Source: Tetranychus cinnabarinus
Lineage: Eukaryota; Arthropoda; Arachnida; Trombidiformes; Tetranychidae
Reading direction: 5' to 3'
Assembly: GCA_022266195.1 (NCBI GenBank)
Contig: WHVY01000001.1
Coordinates: 5,766,001-5,830,000, forward strand
Length of the DNA: 64,000 nt
Shown: positions 27,601 through 38,670 of the stretch, piece by piece
How positions within the stretch are numbered: the first letter of the stretch is position 1
Layout of the letters: each line of letters opens with the position of its first letter
Made by a program: the position numbers and the translations under genes
Notes under the pieces: generated by a model
What the model was told of the DNA's origin: nothing
Database searches by the model: none
What the model saw: only the letters and a program-made list of their open reading frames with translations

Positions 27601-30600
27601 TGATTGTTGTTCAATTCATGAATTCCAGTTGAGTTATCACGGAATGAAAGGGGGAGAAAAGAGCAAAAACAGAAGAGAAAGAAAAGAAAGAGGAAAACAT
27701 GTTTATATGTATATATATGTATAAACAGGAAATACAGTCAACTTCACCATGGAGATAAAACTTCAAGTTTCAATTTCCGATTTCATTGTGAATGAGAAGA
27801 GAAGAAAAAACGAGGTTAAAAAGAGAAATATTTTTCATCTATAAAAAAAAGATGAATGTGAATAATGGTATTAAACAAGATGGCGATGGATATTGAGAGT
27901 CAATTTAAACATTAAAACTTTTGTAAGATTAAATTTAGTGTCTTGAGTCACATTATTCAAGAATGAACATTCAAGAACATTTTCATATGAAAATATCCTT
28001 GAGCTAGATAAATGTGTGACAAGATGTGTGAGAGTAAAGAGAATGACAATCTGAAAAGTTCAATGAGAAAAGGTGTTCTTTTCACTGGTTATTCAACATT
28101 ATCATGTAATTAACAATCAATTATAAAATTAACTCAATGTTTTTTTTACTCTAATAATGATAAAGATCAGTAAAAGATGAACAATAATGAAAACAAGATT
28201 ATTAATGGAACTTTTTTTTTCTTCTTCTTTCAACCTTTTTTTGTTTCATTTATCCTCTTGGCTCAATATTGATGATAACTTTCATCAAACTCTTCCTCTT
28301 TTTGCTCGACTCTTTTAGCAGGATTGACCTCGATATAGTCAATTGCATTTGGACTTCAAATTAACAAGCAATCGGATACAATCAGATAGGATTAAGCTTT
28401 ACCTGTTTTCATGCTTATCATCATTCTCTCTCTCTCACTTGGTCTCAATGTTTCTTTTGCACTTCTCACATAACCATTTTAACATGAAAAGGTAAGGCAA
28501 GAAAATTGTGAAGGAAGCAGGTTTTACCTTTTCTTTTAACATGAAAGGAAAGGTAACAAAAAATATTACAAGAAGTTTTTTTTTATTAGAAGAGGAAGAA
28601 ATAGACAAAATGTGAAAAGTAAAATATGAGAGAGAGGCTGAAATGAATTTCATAAATATCCAGTCAATGTTTTACTTTCCTTGTTTTCATATTTTTCTGA
28701 ACTTATCTTGCCATTTGAAAAAGGAAACAAAAAAATATCTAAAATGGACTAATTCCAAGTAAAAATAGCCGTTTTTACAGCCTTTTAAATAAATATTGAC
28801 TCAAGTTTAAATGTCATCATCAGATTGTTTTGCATTGGAACAAGAAAATTGATAAGAGTTAAAACCAAATCCATTTGATAAGCGCGATAACTCGGCTGGG
28901 TTAAGATTGATCAATTGAGATACTTGAGTTTAATCACATGCCTAATGCAGGTTCAAACATTTGGTGCAAAGTCAGGAGCCAACGAGTTTATCAATAACAT
29001 GATTGGTGCAAAAAGCTCAACAATTGTGATACACTTTGTTTCATGGTTAAAATTGATTTGTTGATAAACATTAACTTGAGAGATAAACTAAAGGGATTTA
29101 TCAGCTTCTAAAAGTTAAGGTTTATGGATTATTTTGCATTATTAAAGGTGACTAAACTTGCAATTATATATCAATAATCAAAGTTTAAAAGGTAAGTTTT
29201 ACCCTTTACTGTAAAGGTGCGACAATTACAGAAAATTTAATTTACCAAAAATGCTTATTAAGATCAACTAAAGGTTAATAAAGATTGGATTACATGGGAA
29301 TAAAAAAATACTTGATGAGACAATATTTCACACAGTTTTATTGAAGAAAAAAAGAAGAGAAGAAAATATTGATTCTTCTCTTCAACTGTCATCAACATTC
29401 TTTCCTATTAAAAGTAAGTTTTCAGGCAAAATAGCAACTCTTTTTGGGTTCACTCTCTTCTGTCTTGATCTCGCTCTCTGTCTATCTTAACCAACCATTT
29501 GCCCTTCAATTGTCAACATACATAAATATATATTAGGTAGACACAGAATGGACCAGCAAAGTTGAAATAAATTTAAGAAAAAAAACAAGTTCTACTTTTT
29601 CATCAACCATTTCACTCCCATTTTGATGTATTTTTTGTTTGCTTGTTTGATGATTTAAACAATTTTTCAGCTTCTCTCTTCCCAAATTGTCTTTCATCTC
29701 TTTCCTCTTTTCTCTCTCTTTCTCACTCTCTACCCTTAGGGTTATTTATGGTCTTTTATACATTGTTCCGGTCACTCAACAAAATCATATCATTCATTGA
29801 AATTGATGTTGTTTTTGTTTTTTGTTCAAACTCAACAAATAGATCATAAGTGAGGACAATAAAATGAACGCAAATTTAATAAGATGATGATGATGTAAAG
29901 GGGATGAAAAGAGAGTAAAAGGAAGCATATTAAACTCATTATCAGGTAAAAATGATTGGACTTTCAATCGTGACTACCTTTTTTCATCATCATCAATAGA
30001 CGGTTCTTGTTATTGTTGTTCATGATGATAATGATGGCGTTACTCGTTTACCTTTTTCATTCTTCATCAAGTTAATGATGATCAGAAGAGAGAAAGAGAA
30101 AGAGCAAAAAAAGGTAAAAAAGACTTCATTTCCAGGTCAATGGAAATTAAAGTTGCCAATAAAATGCAAAGCAAAAATACAACTTCATTGCCTTTATAAT
30201 CAGCATCAGTAAAACAGAGAAGAAGAAGAAAAAAAATCAACAGGAAAAAAAAGAGAAGCAAACCAATTACATTAAACCTTTTATTATCATTTCTCTTGTC
30301 ATCCCTCTTATTGTCAAGATTTAGTCTTGAATATAATGATGATGATGTTGATGGTAATCATCAGTTTCTTGGCTCTCACAACATTCTTTGTCTTAACTTG
30401 CAATTAGTAATCAAAATTTCACCTTTGTCAACATGCAGCGACAAATCAACAATTTTTTGCAAACATTCAAACGTTTACATGAAAATTAAAAAAGATTGTG
30501 CTTTAGATAAATCACATTTCAATTCATTGAGCAACACAAGAAGGGAGAGCAACAGCAAAAAAAAGTGAAAACATGAAAACATTTCCCATGGAGGGTGGAA

Positions 30601-33294
30601 ATATAAAGAGCAGAGGGGAAGCAAAAAGGTTCCTAGGAAATTGTAAATATACAATGAAAGAAGGAGAAGAGAGAAAGAGATGAAAAGGAGAATCAGCATC
30701 TTCTCTCATTCCTCTTGGAGAGTGAAAAAAAAACTCATTACACAGACAAAAACCACCCCCTGAAAGTCCTGACAATGGTGATAAATCAATAAGGCTAAAC
30801 AAAGAAGAGTAAGTTGAATATGAGGAATCAAGGAACCATCAAATAATATTGCAAATAAACATCAAGATATTTATACATTTGGATGAAGATGGCGTATAAA
30901 AAAAAGGCTGATATCAATTGAAAAGCTTAAAATATTAATAGATCACTTGATAATGTGAGAGACATGATAAAGGCCATGGGCATATAAATATGCATATTTA
31001 GTTGACTGCAAGTCTTTACAATTATCAAGTTATCATCATTGTTTATTCCATCATCTTTGCAGTTTCATAGTTTTCATCATCCTCTTCAACCTCTCCCCTT
31101 ACCACTGCCTACAGGGTGTGACCTCTACCATTTTTCATGCTTTCATGCGCTTACTTATTTTCCTTTCTTTCTTCTTCTTCTTCTTCTCACTTCTCTTTTT
31201 TTTCAATCTTCATATTTTCTTACGTGATTTTAACCAATCTTTTATTTAAGACCTACTCTCACTCACTCTCTTCCCATCTTCATCCCCTCCTTGAATGGCT
31301 TCAAACACTTGAGAAATCTTACAAGCTTTACTAATGAGATGGTGTCTCAAATTGCATGGTAAACATATGAATAAAAGAAACATTTCTCATCAATTTTAAG
31401 TTTCATTTTCAACTCTTTAACGTTTACTTTTTCTTTCCATCAATTATTGAAATTGATTAAAGCCAATTGATGCCAACAATTTGATACAATTGTTAGACAT
31501 TTGACAAAATAAAAGAAAAATATTTTTTACGATTTTAAATTTTGTTGCTTTAAAATCGATAAATTTAAGAGTAACTCAATCATGTGATTTCAATTCAATT
31601 TGCATTGAGTTGAAAAATGTTCAATTTCAATGTTTAAATATTGCAAATTGTGGGTTGAGATAATTTTTTGTTGGGATATTCAAAGGACTAATTGTTTTAG
31701 TTGATGAAGGTAAATGGCAAATTAATAGAAATCTTACTTTTCTTGAAACCAAGATGAGGTATCCTTGTGATGGGTGTATTCCGCTCTTTCATGAACTTGT
31801 TCAATTGTTTCATAAATTCTGTCTCACTTTTAAGACATTTTTCAGCCAATTTAGCTGACATTGGTGATGTCGTTGACTTATACTTAGATGTAACATTATT
31901 CCTGTTTCCTTGGAAAGCGCAATCAACTTCATGCGATTTAACCTTGTTGGTGGTTGCACTTGTTTTACGTGGTAAACGAACCCGAGATGAATCTTGTTTA
32001 CTATTTTCCTCTGAAGTATCTGAATCTTGGGATGAACTTGAATGGCTGCTTGTTTTGGCAGCAGAAGCATTCATAGTAACAGAGGAACCACCGCGTTTAC
32101 GAGGACGGCCTTTCAATTTAGGAGCTAATTGGAAAGACAAAGAAAATGCATTTTTCAAACAAAAACAAAAATGTAAACATGAAATCGATCATCAAATTTG
32201 TTGCATTATTTGAAGCAAAAATTTGCTTTTGCTAAAAATAACAATTTTGACATTTGCGTCTTTGAATCTTGAACCATTACAAGAATCATTGGGATTACAA
32301 TAAATGATTAAAATTGTTACCTAAATGTTCACAGTTAAGATCATGATGCAAAAGTCCTTCATGTTCAAATGTTTCCCGGCAAAAGAGTATCCTAATGTTG
32401 GGATAAATTTTACATTTATCGGGTTCAACAATTGCACTGGTTGATAAAGTTTGATTATTTGATGGTGATGTTGGTAATGAGGTTGGCAATGTTAATGTTG
32501 ATTTAGTCACTTTACAATTAATTGAAATATTTTCCTTTTCTTTAAAATTTTCTTCCATTTTTTTAAGAATAGCTCGATAACGGCAATATTGTGGATAAGA
32601 GAGGACAACAATTGTCGACTGATTTTCTGGTTCTTCATTTGATTGCTGTTCAAGATGAACTTGGTTCATTTTTACATCATTGTCAATTTCATGGTTAGTT
32701 GAATGATGAGGGTTACAGTTATGATAACCCAGAGTAATTTGTTTATTAATCAAATTAAGGAAAGGTAAGGTGAAGGCAGGAGGATCAATTTTATTTGATG
32801 AATAAGGCACTTCAAGACCGGTAACCCAATCAACTTCATCGGTTATCCATGAGACCAGGTCATTTAATCTTAAAATTACTGGTTCTGATGCTGCTAATAC
32901 TTCATGCTGAAGAGTTGGTGGTGAGAATGAGAGAGAGAGAGAGGGAGAGAGAGAAATGTAAAAAAAAGTAAATTAAGGTAATAGGGAAAAGGTTGACACT
33001 TACCTGACCATGATTTGATTGTCTTCCATCAGGAGTTTGTTCTGGTAAAAAGTATAATCGAACAGAAGATAACATGGTATCCCTGAATTTATCTTTCCAA
33101 ATGGAAACAAGTTCACCAATACATGGATCATCATGACGACTAATCCGAACAAAGAAAAATTGATTCACTTTAATCCGTTTTTGCACATTTTTGTTGACTC
33201 CATATTTAAAACCAGAATAAAATATGTAACCAGCCTTTTCAAGGGTTGGTTCATCATCGAGAAAGTCAATGGTTAATCCTTTAATTGCGACCAT
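3328..33294 (-). CDS. ARID5: ARID5A/B-like AT-rich interaction domain transcription regulator (four exons, 25-kb intron)
   Basis: The gene model joins four exons: 33294-33004, 32906-32321, 32124-31738 and 6632-3328, giving 1522 aa. All junctions are GT-AG and the phases agree (0, 1, 1). Features follow the vertebrate ARID5B order: an N-terminal BAH-like region with YIFYSGFKYG, FFFVRISRHDDPCIGEL and YFLPEQTPDGRQSNHG; then NDLVSWI; then VVLSYPQYCRYRAIL; then LKGRPRKRGG; then the ARID domain at about residues 396-482, where exon 3 (MKERNTPITRIPHLGFKK) joins exon 4 (DLFYLFTLTQKLGGYE) through a split Ile codon exactly as the family requires. The invariant STSAATCTRRH segment follows. ARID5 proteins bind AT-rich DNA and work with histone demethylase and corepressor complexes in the nucleus. 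The tail is far longer in low-complexity sequence than in vertebrate ARID5B (about 1190 aa). Orthology is strong; the split between ARID5A and ARID5B is vertebrate-specific. Confidence 0.88.
10441..10464. repeat. GAA trinucleotide microsatellite
   Basis: About eight perfect GAA units lie in a longer purine-rich tract inside the ARID5 intron. This is read directly from the sequence. Confidence 0.85.
15440..15480. repeat. ATC-rich microsatellite
   Basis: An imperfect run of ATC/ATT units lies inside the ARID5 intron. Similar ATC runs occur at about 11940-11968 and 61744-61760. Confidence 0.7.
17585..17650. repeat. Compound GAAGAT/GATGAA minisatellite-like tract
   Basis: About 65 bases consist almost only of GAA, GAT and GAAGAT units, including two near-identical 27-base blocks. 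It is intronic in the ARID5-like gene. Its open minus-strand translation is Phe/Ile-only and is not a gene. Confidence 0.8.
26032..26046. repeat. CT dinucleotide repeat in a pyrimidine-rich tract
   Basis: (CT)7 is followed by further CCT/CTC-rich sequence to about 26075, inside the ARID5 intron. Such tracts are common across the window. Confidence 0.75.
31738..33294 (-). CDS. ARID5: ARID5-like gene, exons 1-3 (BAH-like region to first ARID helix)
   Basis: Exon 1 (33294-33004, 97 codons) starts at the ATG of MVAIKGLTIDFLDDEP and ends at a CAG|GTAAGT donor. Intron 1 is 97 bp and pyrimidine-rich on the coding strand because of a GA repeat on the plus strand. Exon 2 (32906-32321) opens with HEVLAASEPVILRLNDLVSW, matching the segment of ARID5B that ends in LEDLVKW, and carries SYPQYCRYR near its middle. 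Intron 2 is 196 bp. Exon 3 (32124-31738) starts within the APKLKGRPRKRGG block, an AT-hook-like basic motif, continues through a Ser-rich linker and ends in LGFKK with an A|GTAAGA donor. The plus-strand open frame at 31767-32213 is only the antisense shadow of exon 3. Confidence 0.88.
32925..32955. repeat. GA repeat in ARID5 intron 1
   Basis: A GA repeat with one interruption sits about 20 bases inside the 97-bp intron 1, so on the coding strand it forms most of the polypyrimidine stretch upstream of the exon 2 acceptor. Length variation here could affect splicing; that part is inference. Confidence 0.75.
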
Positions 33295-33362
33295 TATTTC
33301 AATTTTGATGACTACAAAATTGAACTAACAAATCACACAGGTAGAAAGAGACACTCTTTAAT

Positions 33363-33428
33363 AGACAGAGAGAGAGATCACGAGACAAATTAAAATGGTG
33401 AGAGAGTAAGAGAGAGAGAGAAAGAGAA
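33363..33428. repeat. GA-rich tract in the ARID5 5' leader/promoter
   Basis: Several runs of AGAGAG are found just upstream of the ARID5 start codon at 33294. GA/CT tracts are frequent in arthropod promoters as GAGA-factor sites, but this is only a positional suggestion. Confidence 0.5.
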
Positions 33429-33595
33429 ACAAAACAAACAAACAAAACTATCTTGAGTTAAACATTTGCCACTCTTAACCAGCAAAAATAAAGTGTTCAC
33501 GTTGAGAGTTAACTGAAGACTGAAGTGAGCTAAGTTGCTTCAGTTGACAACACAACCAGACGGCGCTGCTGTAAACTGATAACAAACTTATGATA

Positions 33596-34052
33596 CAGGG
33601 TTGACACAGTTCAAATTAAGGCAATTTTGAAATGAAATCATGGGCTAAGCTTCGATTTTTTGAATCAGATTTTTCGATTTAAAGAAAATCTAATTCATTA
33701 TCTTTCATTCGATATGTATATCGTGGTTGTGGGACTTATAGTTACCTCACAATTCCAGAAAAAGTCCAACAATATTTTCTAAGCTTTAACATGGCGCGTC
33801 TATGGAAGATTGAAATTTAAGATTTTTTAATGTTAATTTTTCCATAGGAAGTGTTCATATTTAAGAAAAGATTTGTGGACTTTTTCTGGAAATCGATTTG
33901 CGCGGATTTATGAGTCCCACAACCACGATAAGCATATCGAATGAAAGATAATTAATTAGATTTTCTTTTAATCGAAAAATCTAATTTCAAAAATCAAAAG
34001 CTGACCAATGATTTTATTTGAAAAACCTTTTATTTGAAGTGTGTCAACCCTG
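33596..34052. mobile_element. Nonautonomous inverted-repeat DNA element (MITE, Tc1/mariner-like target duplication)
   Basis: The element is 457 bp. Both ends read CAGGGTTGACACA inward (33596 rightward; 34052 leftward on the minus strand), and the arms stay similar for about 200 bp each, for example TTATCTTTCATTCGATATG and ATCGTGGTTGTGGGACT on both sides, so almost the whole element folds on itself. The dinucleotide TA flanks it on both sides (33594-33595 and 34053-34054), which fits the TA target-site duplication of the Tc1/mariner/IS630 group. It encodes no protein. It lies about 300 bp upstream of the ARID5-like start codon. The family assignment is inferred from the TA duplication only. 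Confidence 0.85.
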
Positions 34053-34079
34053 TATAACTTGATAATATCAGTGATAACA

Positions 34080-34983
34080 ATGTATTATAATAACAATAAT
34101 TTATTGATTTTCATCAAATGTAACATTAAGTTGAATAATCAATTAGCAGGTCAACAGGAAATGGAAATGAAAAGGTAAGAGGAAAAGGGGATAAAATATG
34201 TTACTTTTTCCCCATTTTTCTTCTTCTTTCAGATCTTCTTGATCATCATTAACATGATTGTTGAATTTACCTTTGATCAATTGATGATAATAGCAAATGA
34301 TATGATAACTAATACCTTTACCTGTTTAGATAAAAGCTGAAAATATTGATTGGTAACTGTTGGTTTGATGATGATGAATCATCAATGATGATCATCATTA
34401 TCAGGGTAATATTATCTCATCAAGTTACCAGTTAAATGTAATACAAGTTTTGATTGTTTAGCTTGATTAACCTTCAATTAACTCTCTACCAATTTATCCT
34501 TCCATTCCTGGCATTAGCTCAGATAATCTGGTTAAACGGTTAAACAATCATTTATATTGTAACCAAATTTACTCCTTTTAATTGAATATCAAATGTTAAC
34601 AATTTACCTTTCCTAACCAGCCCAGTTTAACAAACACAATTAACCAACACTAATCAAGGTTAATCATCTTTAAAGTTAACAATTCATATTGTTTCGCTCA
34701 TTGCGTTTCACACTTCAAGCTTAAAGAATACAAGAAATTTTGACTTCTCTTCTCTCCATTTTCACTTGAATTTATTTTCCAATTCTGGTTCATCTCTCGT
34801 TTCCGTTTTAATTATGTTTTACTAATCAAATGTCAATCAATTGTTGTCAAATTGGTTAATCAAATGATTACTTAGCCATTATCCGCAAAGCTGATGAAAT
34901 GATTTCAATCTGGCTAACTGGAGACGAAAAACCAGAACAGAAACTCATAACTGATGAATGCAAATGGCAACAAATGACATTTG
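34080..34983 (+). repeat. Direct repeat, copy A
   Basis: Copy A matches copy B (42087-42743) in the same orientation. Similarity begins around TTGATTTTCATCAAATGTAA and ends at CAACAAATGACATTTG. The last 300 bases or so are nearly identical apart from a few substitutions and small gaps (for example TTGCGTTTCA versus TTGAGTTTTCA). Copy A has about 240 bp in the middle (roughly 34280-34530) that copy B lacks. No coding potential was recognised and there are no obvious terminal inverted repeats. Confidence 0.85.
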
Positions 34984-34999
34984 TTTCTTGAGTGAAAAA

Positions 35000-36931
35000 T
35001 TGAAGCTCAAAATGAAACGTTAATATACATTAATCAGTATAAATGAGAACAAAATCAACTCATTGTAAAACATGATTCCATCTGATTGTGAATTTTTCTT
35101 CCCCTTTTCCCTGATAAACACAAACTCTATTATAAGGTCACATTTTTTTAATTTGATTGATTTCTTTTCACTTTTTAGCCTTGTTTATTGGCTTTGGTTT
35201 GCCTGTTAAATGTTATGTGATTGATGGTTATTACTTGGTGAAATAATCATGGAATCAAGGAAACAACACCAACAAGAAGCAAAGAAAAAAGTGGAACCAT
35301 TTTTTGCCTCTTTTCCAGTGTCTTTCAAGCCTCTTCGTCTTCTGTCAATTTGGGTTATTTAATGGAGCCGTTTTCAGGAATTGTTAATTTACTTTATTTC
35401 ATCTTCTCACTCATTTCAGCTTCACTCAGTTGCTAACTCACTGGGCTCTCAATAAGTGTTTTCAGGTTATTGACTTGGTTAGTGAAAGACATAATGATGA
35501 GAGAAGGATGATATTTGATAATGATGATAATGATGATTATAATGATTTTACATAGATGTTGACCAGAAATGATAATTATGTATCAAACCAGTAAGTTTAA
35601 CTTTTCTCATGAAATGCTTATTTCCAATCATAATCATCATGATATCCTTGTCAGCATTGTTTGATGACCAAAGCAAAGACAAAACAATCGATTGCAAAAT
35701 GAAGAAAATGATTTTTTCCCCTGAATTTTGATAATCGTTTGATGAAATGAACTGAATTAAACTCATTTTCCTAAAGTTATTTCTTCTAATTTCTAATCGA
35801 TTGTGACTTGCCTTTGTCAGGACAATAATAGCTGTTTATTTTACTCACCCTGAGTTCACCAGATTGATTTAACAATTTATTCATTGATTAGATAAATCTG
35901 TTTACTTATGGTCTTTCTATTTATTCATCATCATCAGTTGATTCTCATTATTTGCCAATTTTGTCGCCAAACCAACCAAATGATGCCAATCACAAGTAAC
36001 CAGCTTTATCAGTCTACATAAGCCATCCAAAGTGACTTAACAATAGTTTCATTAAACTCAATTATAACTTAATTATGGATAAATGATGATCCAAATAATT
36101 TCATATTTCATTTGCAATTTTAAAGAGCTTTCAAAACATTCAGATATCATGTTCAATTATCCAGTTTATCTCCTTTTATCATCAAATTCAATATTCTTCT
36201 CATTGATACTTTTAATTAACAATCTTGATTAGTCGTTCAATTGATTAACCGAAATTAATTACATTTATAATTCATTCGATAATTAGAAGAAAATTTTGCG
36301 CATTTTCGTTTCATATTTTCAATAATCTTAAGTGAAAAATTGTAGCTAATCAAATGAATCATTAATTTTCTAATATATTAATATCGTTTTGGTATTTCTC
36401 AAAGGGTCTATAAATTTTCTGTTGGTCGCAAATGAAAGCTTTTGGCCTGAAAGTCGCCCCAAAAATATACAAATTTTTAGAACCCGACTCTGAAACTCAG
36501 GAAAAGCAGATAAAAAAGTGACTGAAATGGACAGTAAAATTAATTTCTCATGGGTAATTTTATACCACCTCAATGAGCATTTGTTAAATATTAAAAGATT
36601 AATTATAATTTAGCTCAGACGTTGTTTATCTACATGGTTGCATTAACAATACAGCGATTATAACAGGCAATCTGATTCAGGCAATATTTGGAATAATCAG
36701 ATATCCTTGATAAAAAAAGTCATTGTGAATTTAAGCTTCTCTATAATTATACCTTTCATGTTTTACCATTGAGTTATATTGTTTGTAGCACTCATTTCTG
36801 GTTGATTGTATTGGAATTCTGGCCAACTCGAAATGTAATATACTTATTTATCGTGCTATTCACTTAACAACTAATAACGTAAACTAAAATCTCGACAAAA
36901 AACAAAGCTTTATGGGTTCAACTAATACACA
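35000..36931. other. Noncoding region upstream of the nuclear receptor gene
   Basis: No ORF of coding character was found on either strand. This should hold the promoter of the receptor gene starting at 36932. Together with the MITE and repeat copy A it forms the 3.6-kb divergent intergenic interval between the receptor and the ARID5-like gene. Confidence 0.5.
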
Positions 36932-38488
36932 ATGGAGGTAGACAATGTAAACAATGAAAATGCGTTGAATGAGGTAAGTCTTTATTTATTTTGTTTTGTG
37001 CGTCTAATTTTATTAATCTTTACTAATTTTGCATTTATTTCATTTCTATTTTGTAACCTAATTTTGTTACAGCTGTGTTACAATTTCGAGGATTTCACTG
37101 GTCAACCGAATTCAAGCCTAAATGTTGACTTTACAGGCTTAAGTGATTTAATAGCTAATCCAATAGATGATCACACTTGGATAAATGAATTGGATCATAA
37201 CACGGTTTCATGGCTAACCAATGATGATGTCAATCTTGAGAATTCTGGTTTATCTGATTATAATGACCCAACAACATTAAATTACTCTTATTACCCATCG
37301 GATTTATTATCAACATCTCCTTCGTACCTGCCAAGTACAACCGTGTCAACATTGCCATTAACCCCAGCAGCAACTCTGCCACATGATATGTTATCAGTAT
37401 CATCTTCATTATCATCTCCAGCACAATCCCCATCAATATCCCCCTCTCTGTCACAAGATTCACCGTCGCCATCAATATTTTCACTCGAAACCGATTCAAC
37501 AATATCAGACGATTGGGTTGCTTTGAAGGACCACGAAGCGCGCCGAGACATTGAATTGCTAAATCTATTTGAATCGACTGTTTTTAATCGGATACTTGAA
37601 GACAATTTTATCCAATTAAATTTACAGGAAGAACGTTTAAGCATTGAAAGTGGACTGCGTCAGTTTGAATACAAAAAGTACCATGAGCTTGCCAAAATAT
37701 CTGATATTTTACACGAGAACAGAGACGCTGCACTTGAGAGAACTGAGCCTGTTGATAAATTTCAAATAACCATAATTCAAAAGCACACCGAGAAGTTGAT
37801 CGCAGCTGTAAAAAAGATAACATCGTTTACAAATCTATGTCTCGATGATCAAATTTCCTTGCTCAAATCGCGTTTCCTGGATCTATGTATAATCAAAAGC
37901 CTAATCTTCGTTGAGCCAGAAACGAGATCAATCAAGGTAATACAATTGCTTTTGTTTTTATTTAGTCTTTGCTTTAAGTTTTAACGACTCTTTTTAAACA
38001 GATAAATGGACAAAAAATCAGCATGGAGAGGTGTTCCATGATGAATGATAACATGTTTATTGAATTGACCGCATCTATCCACCCGATATTACGCTCTGAC
38101 CCACTAATAAATCTATTGATACTTATACTTTGCCTTCTTAACCCTAACTCTGCAAGCCTTCGGTCCTCTTATGCTGTCAGGTAATCTAATTTTGGATCAC
38201 CTTTCATCTATGTTTAAACTAATTTCAATTTCAACTAATCAACCGATTTCTTCTTGTTTTTCATTTAGGAAGGAATATTTTATCACAGTTCATTTGGTAC
38301 AAAAGTATTTAGAAATTCGTGGTTTTTCAATCTTGGAAGCCAACTATGAAATCAAGAAGCTGATTTGTAATTTAGAGAATTTCTTGTTACTTTTTAATGC
38401 CAGGAAAAAGATTCAAGATATCGTCAAAAGACATTTGGGTTACACATCTCAACTAATCACAGAAATGTTAGATATCAATGGACAATAA
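36932..38488 (+). CDS. Nuclear receptor-like protein with ligand-binding domain only (HR96-related)
   Basis: Four exons: 36932-36973, 37073-37936, 38002-38180 and 38269-38488. All junctions are GT-AG with phases 0, 0, 2 and the model gives 434 aa. Residues 15-85 are acidic/Asn-rich, and 85-158 are Ser/Pro/Thr-rich and disordered. There is no Cys-rich zinc-finger DNA-binding domain anywhere in the frame. The ligand-binding domain spans about 163-434. Its signature is at about 256-280 (helix 3-5: LIAAVKKITSFTNLCLDDQ followed by ISLLKS, the DQI.LLK pattern of the family), and LLILILCLLNPN (helix 8) comes from exon 3. The C-terminus HLGYTSQLITEML resembles helices 10/11. Spider mites have an expanded set of HR96-related LBD-only genes, at least one linked to detoxification gene regulation; membership is inferred. 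Without a DNA-binding domain it would need a partner receptor. Confidence 0.78.
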
Positions 38489-38623
38489 TCATGTTTAAAT
38501 CAAATGTCGGGATTGAAATTAAAATTTTCATTTAATTTAATTTAAATGCATCCACAATCAATTGAGTGAGTTCGCGGTTACATTGAGACAAATAGTTTCA
38601 TTGCGATTACAAGTAAAAGGGTT

Positions 38624-38629
38624 AATAAA
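38624..38629 (+). promoter_or_regulatory. Candidate polyadenylation signal AATAAA
   Basis: AATAAA lies 136 bases past the receptor stop codon, a typical spacing for a short 3' UTR. Confidence 0.45.
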
Positions 38630-38670
38630 TCTTCTCATTACAAAATCTGTTAATATTAAGAACAGTATTA

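Larger units (their letters stand above)
6633..31737 (-). other. 25.1-kb intron 3 of the ARID5-like gene
   Basis: The intron is bounded by donor GTAAGA (31737 downward) and acceptor TTTTTTCTTCTTACAG ending at 6633; the flanking exons restore the ARID domain in frame. Inside it I found no ORF with family motifs on either strand; all open stretches are under 100 codons and biased to Phe/Leu/Ser or Lys/Asn, as expected from poly-pyrimidine or AT-rich DNA. It holds many purine-only tracts and GAA, GAAGAT, CT and ATC microsatellites. The size is extreme beside the 62-310-bp introns elsewhere in the window, so it probably contains regulatory elements or alternative promoters. None can be located from sequence alone. 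Confidence 0.8.

Noticed and set aside
6633..31737. Dozens of 60-98-codon open frames on both strands inside the ARID5 intron
   Set aside because: They consist of Phe/Leu/Ser- or Lys/Asn-biased sequence from pyrimidine or AT tracts, mostly lack good ATG context and splice partners, and show no motif.
31767..32213. Plus-strand open frame of 148 codons
   Set aside because: It is the antisense shadow of ARID5 exon 3, which has clear family motifs on the minus strand.
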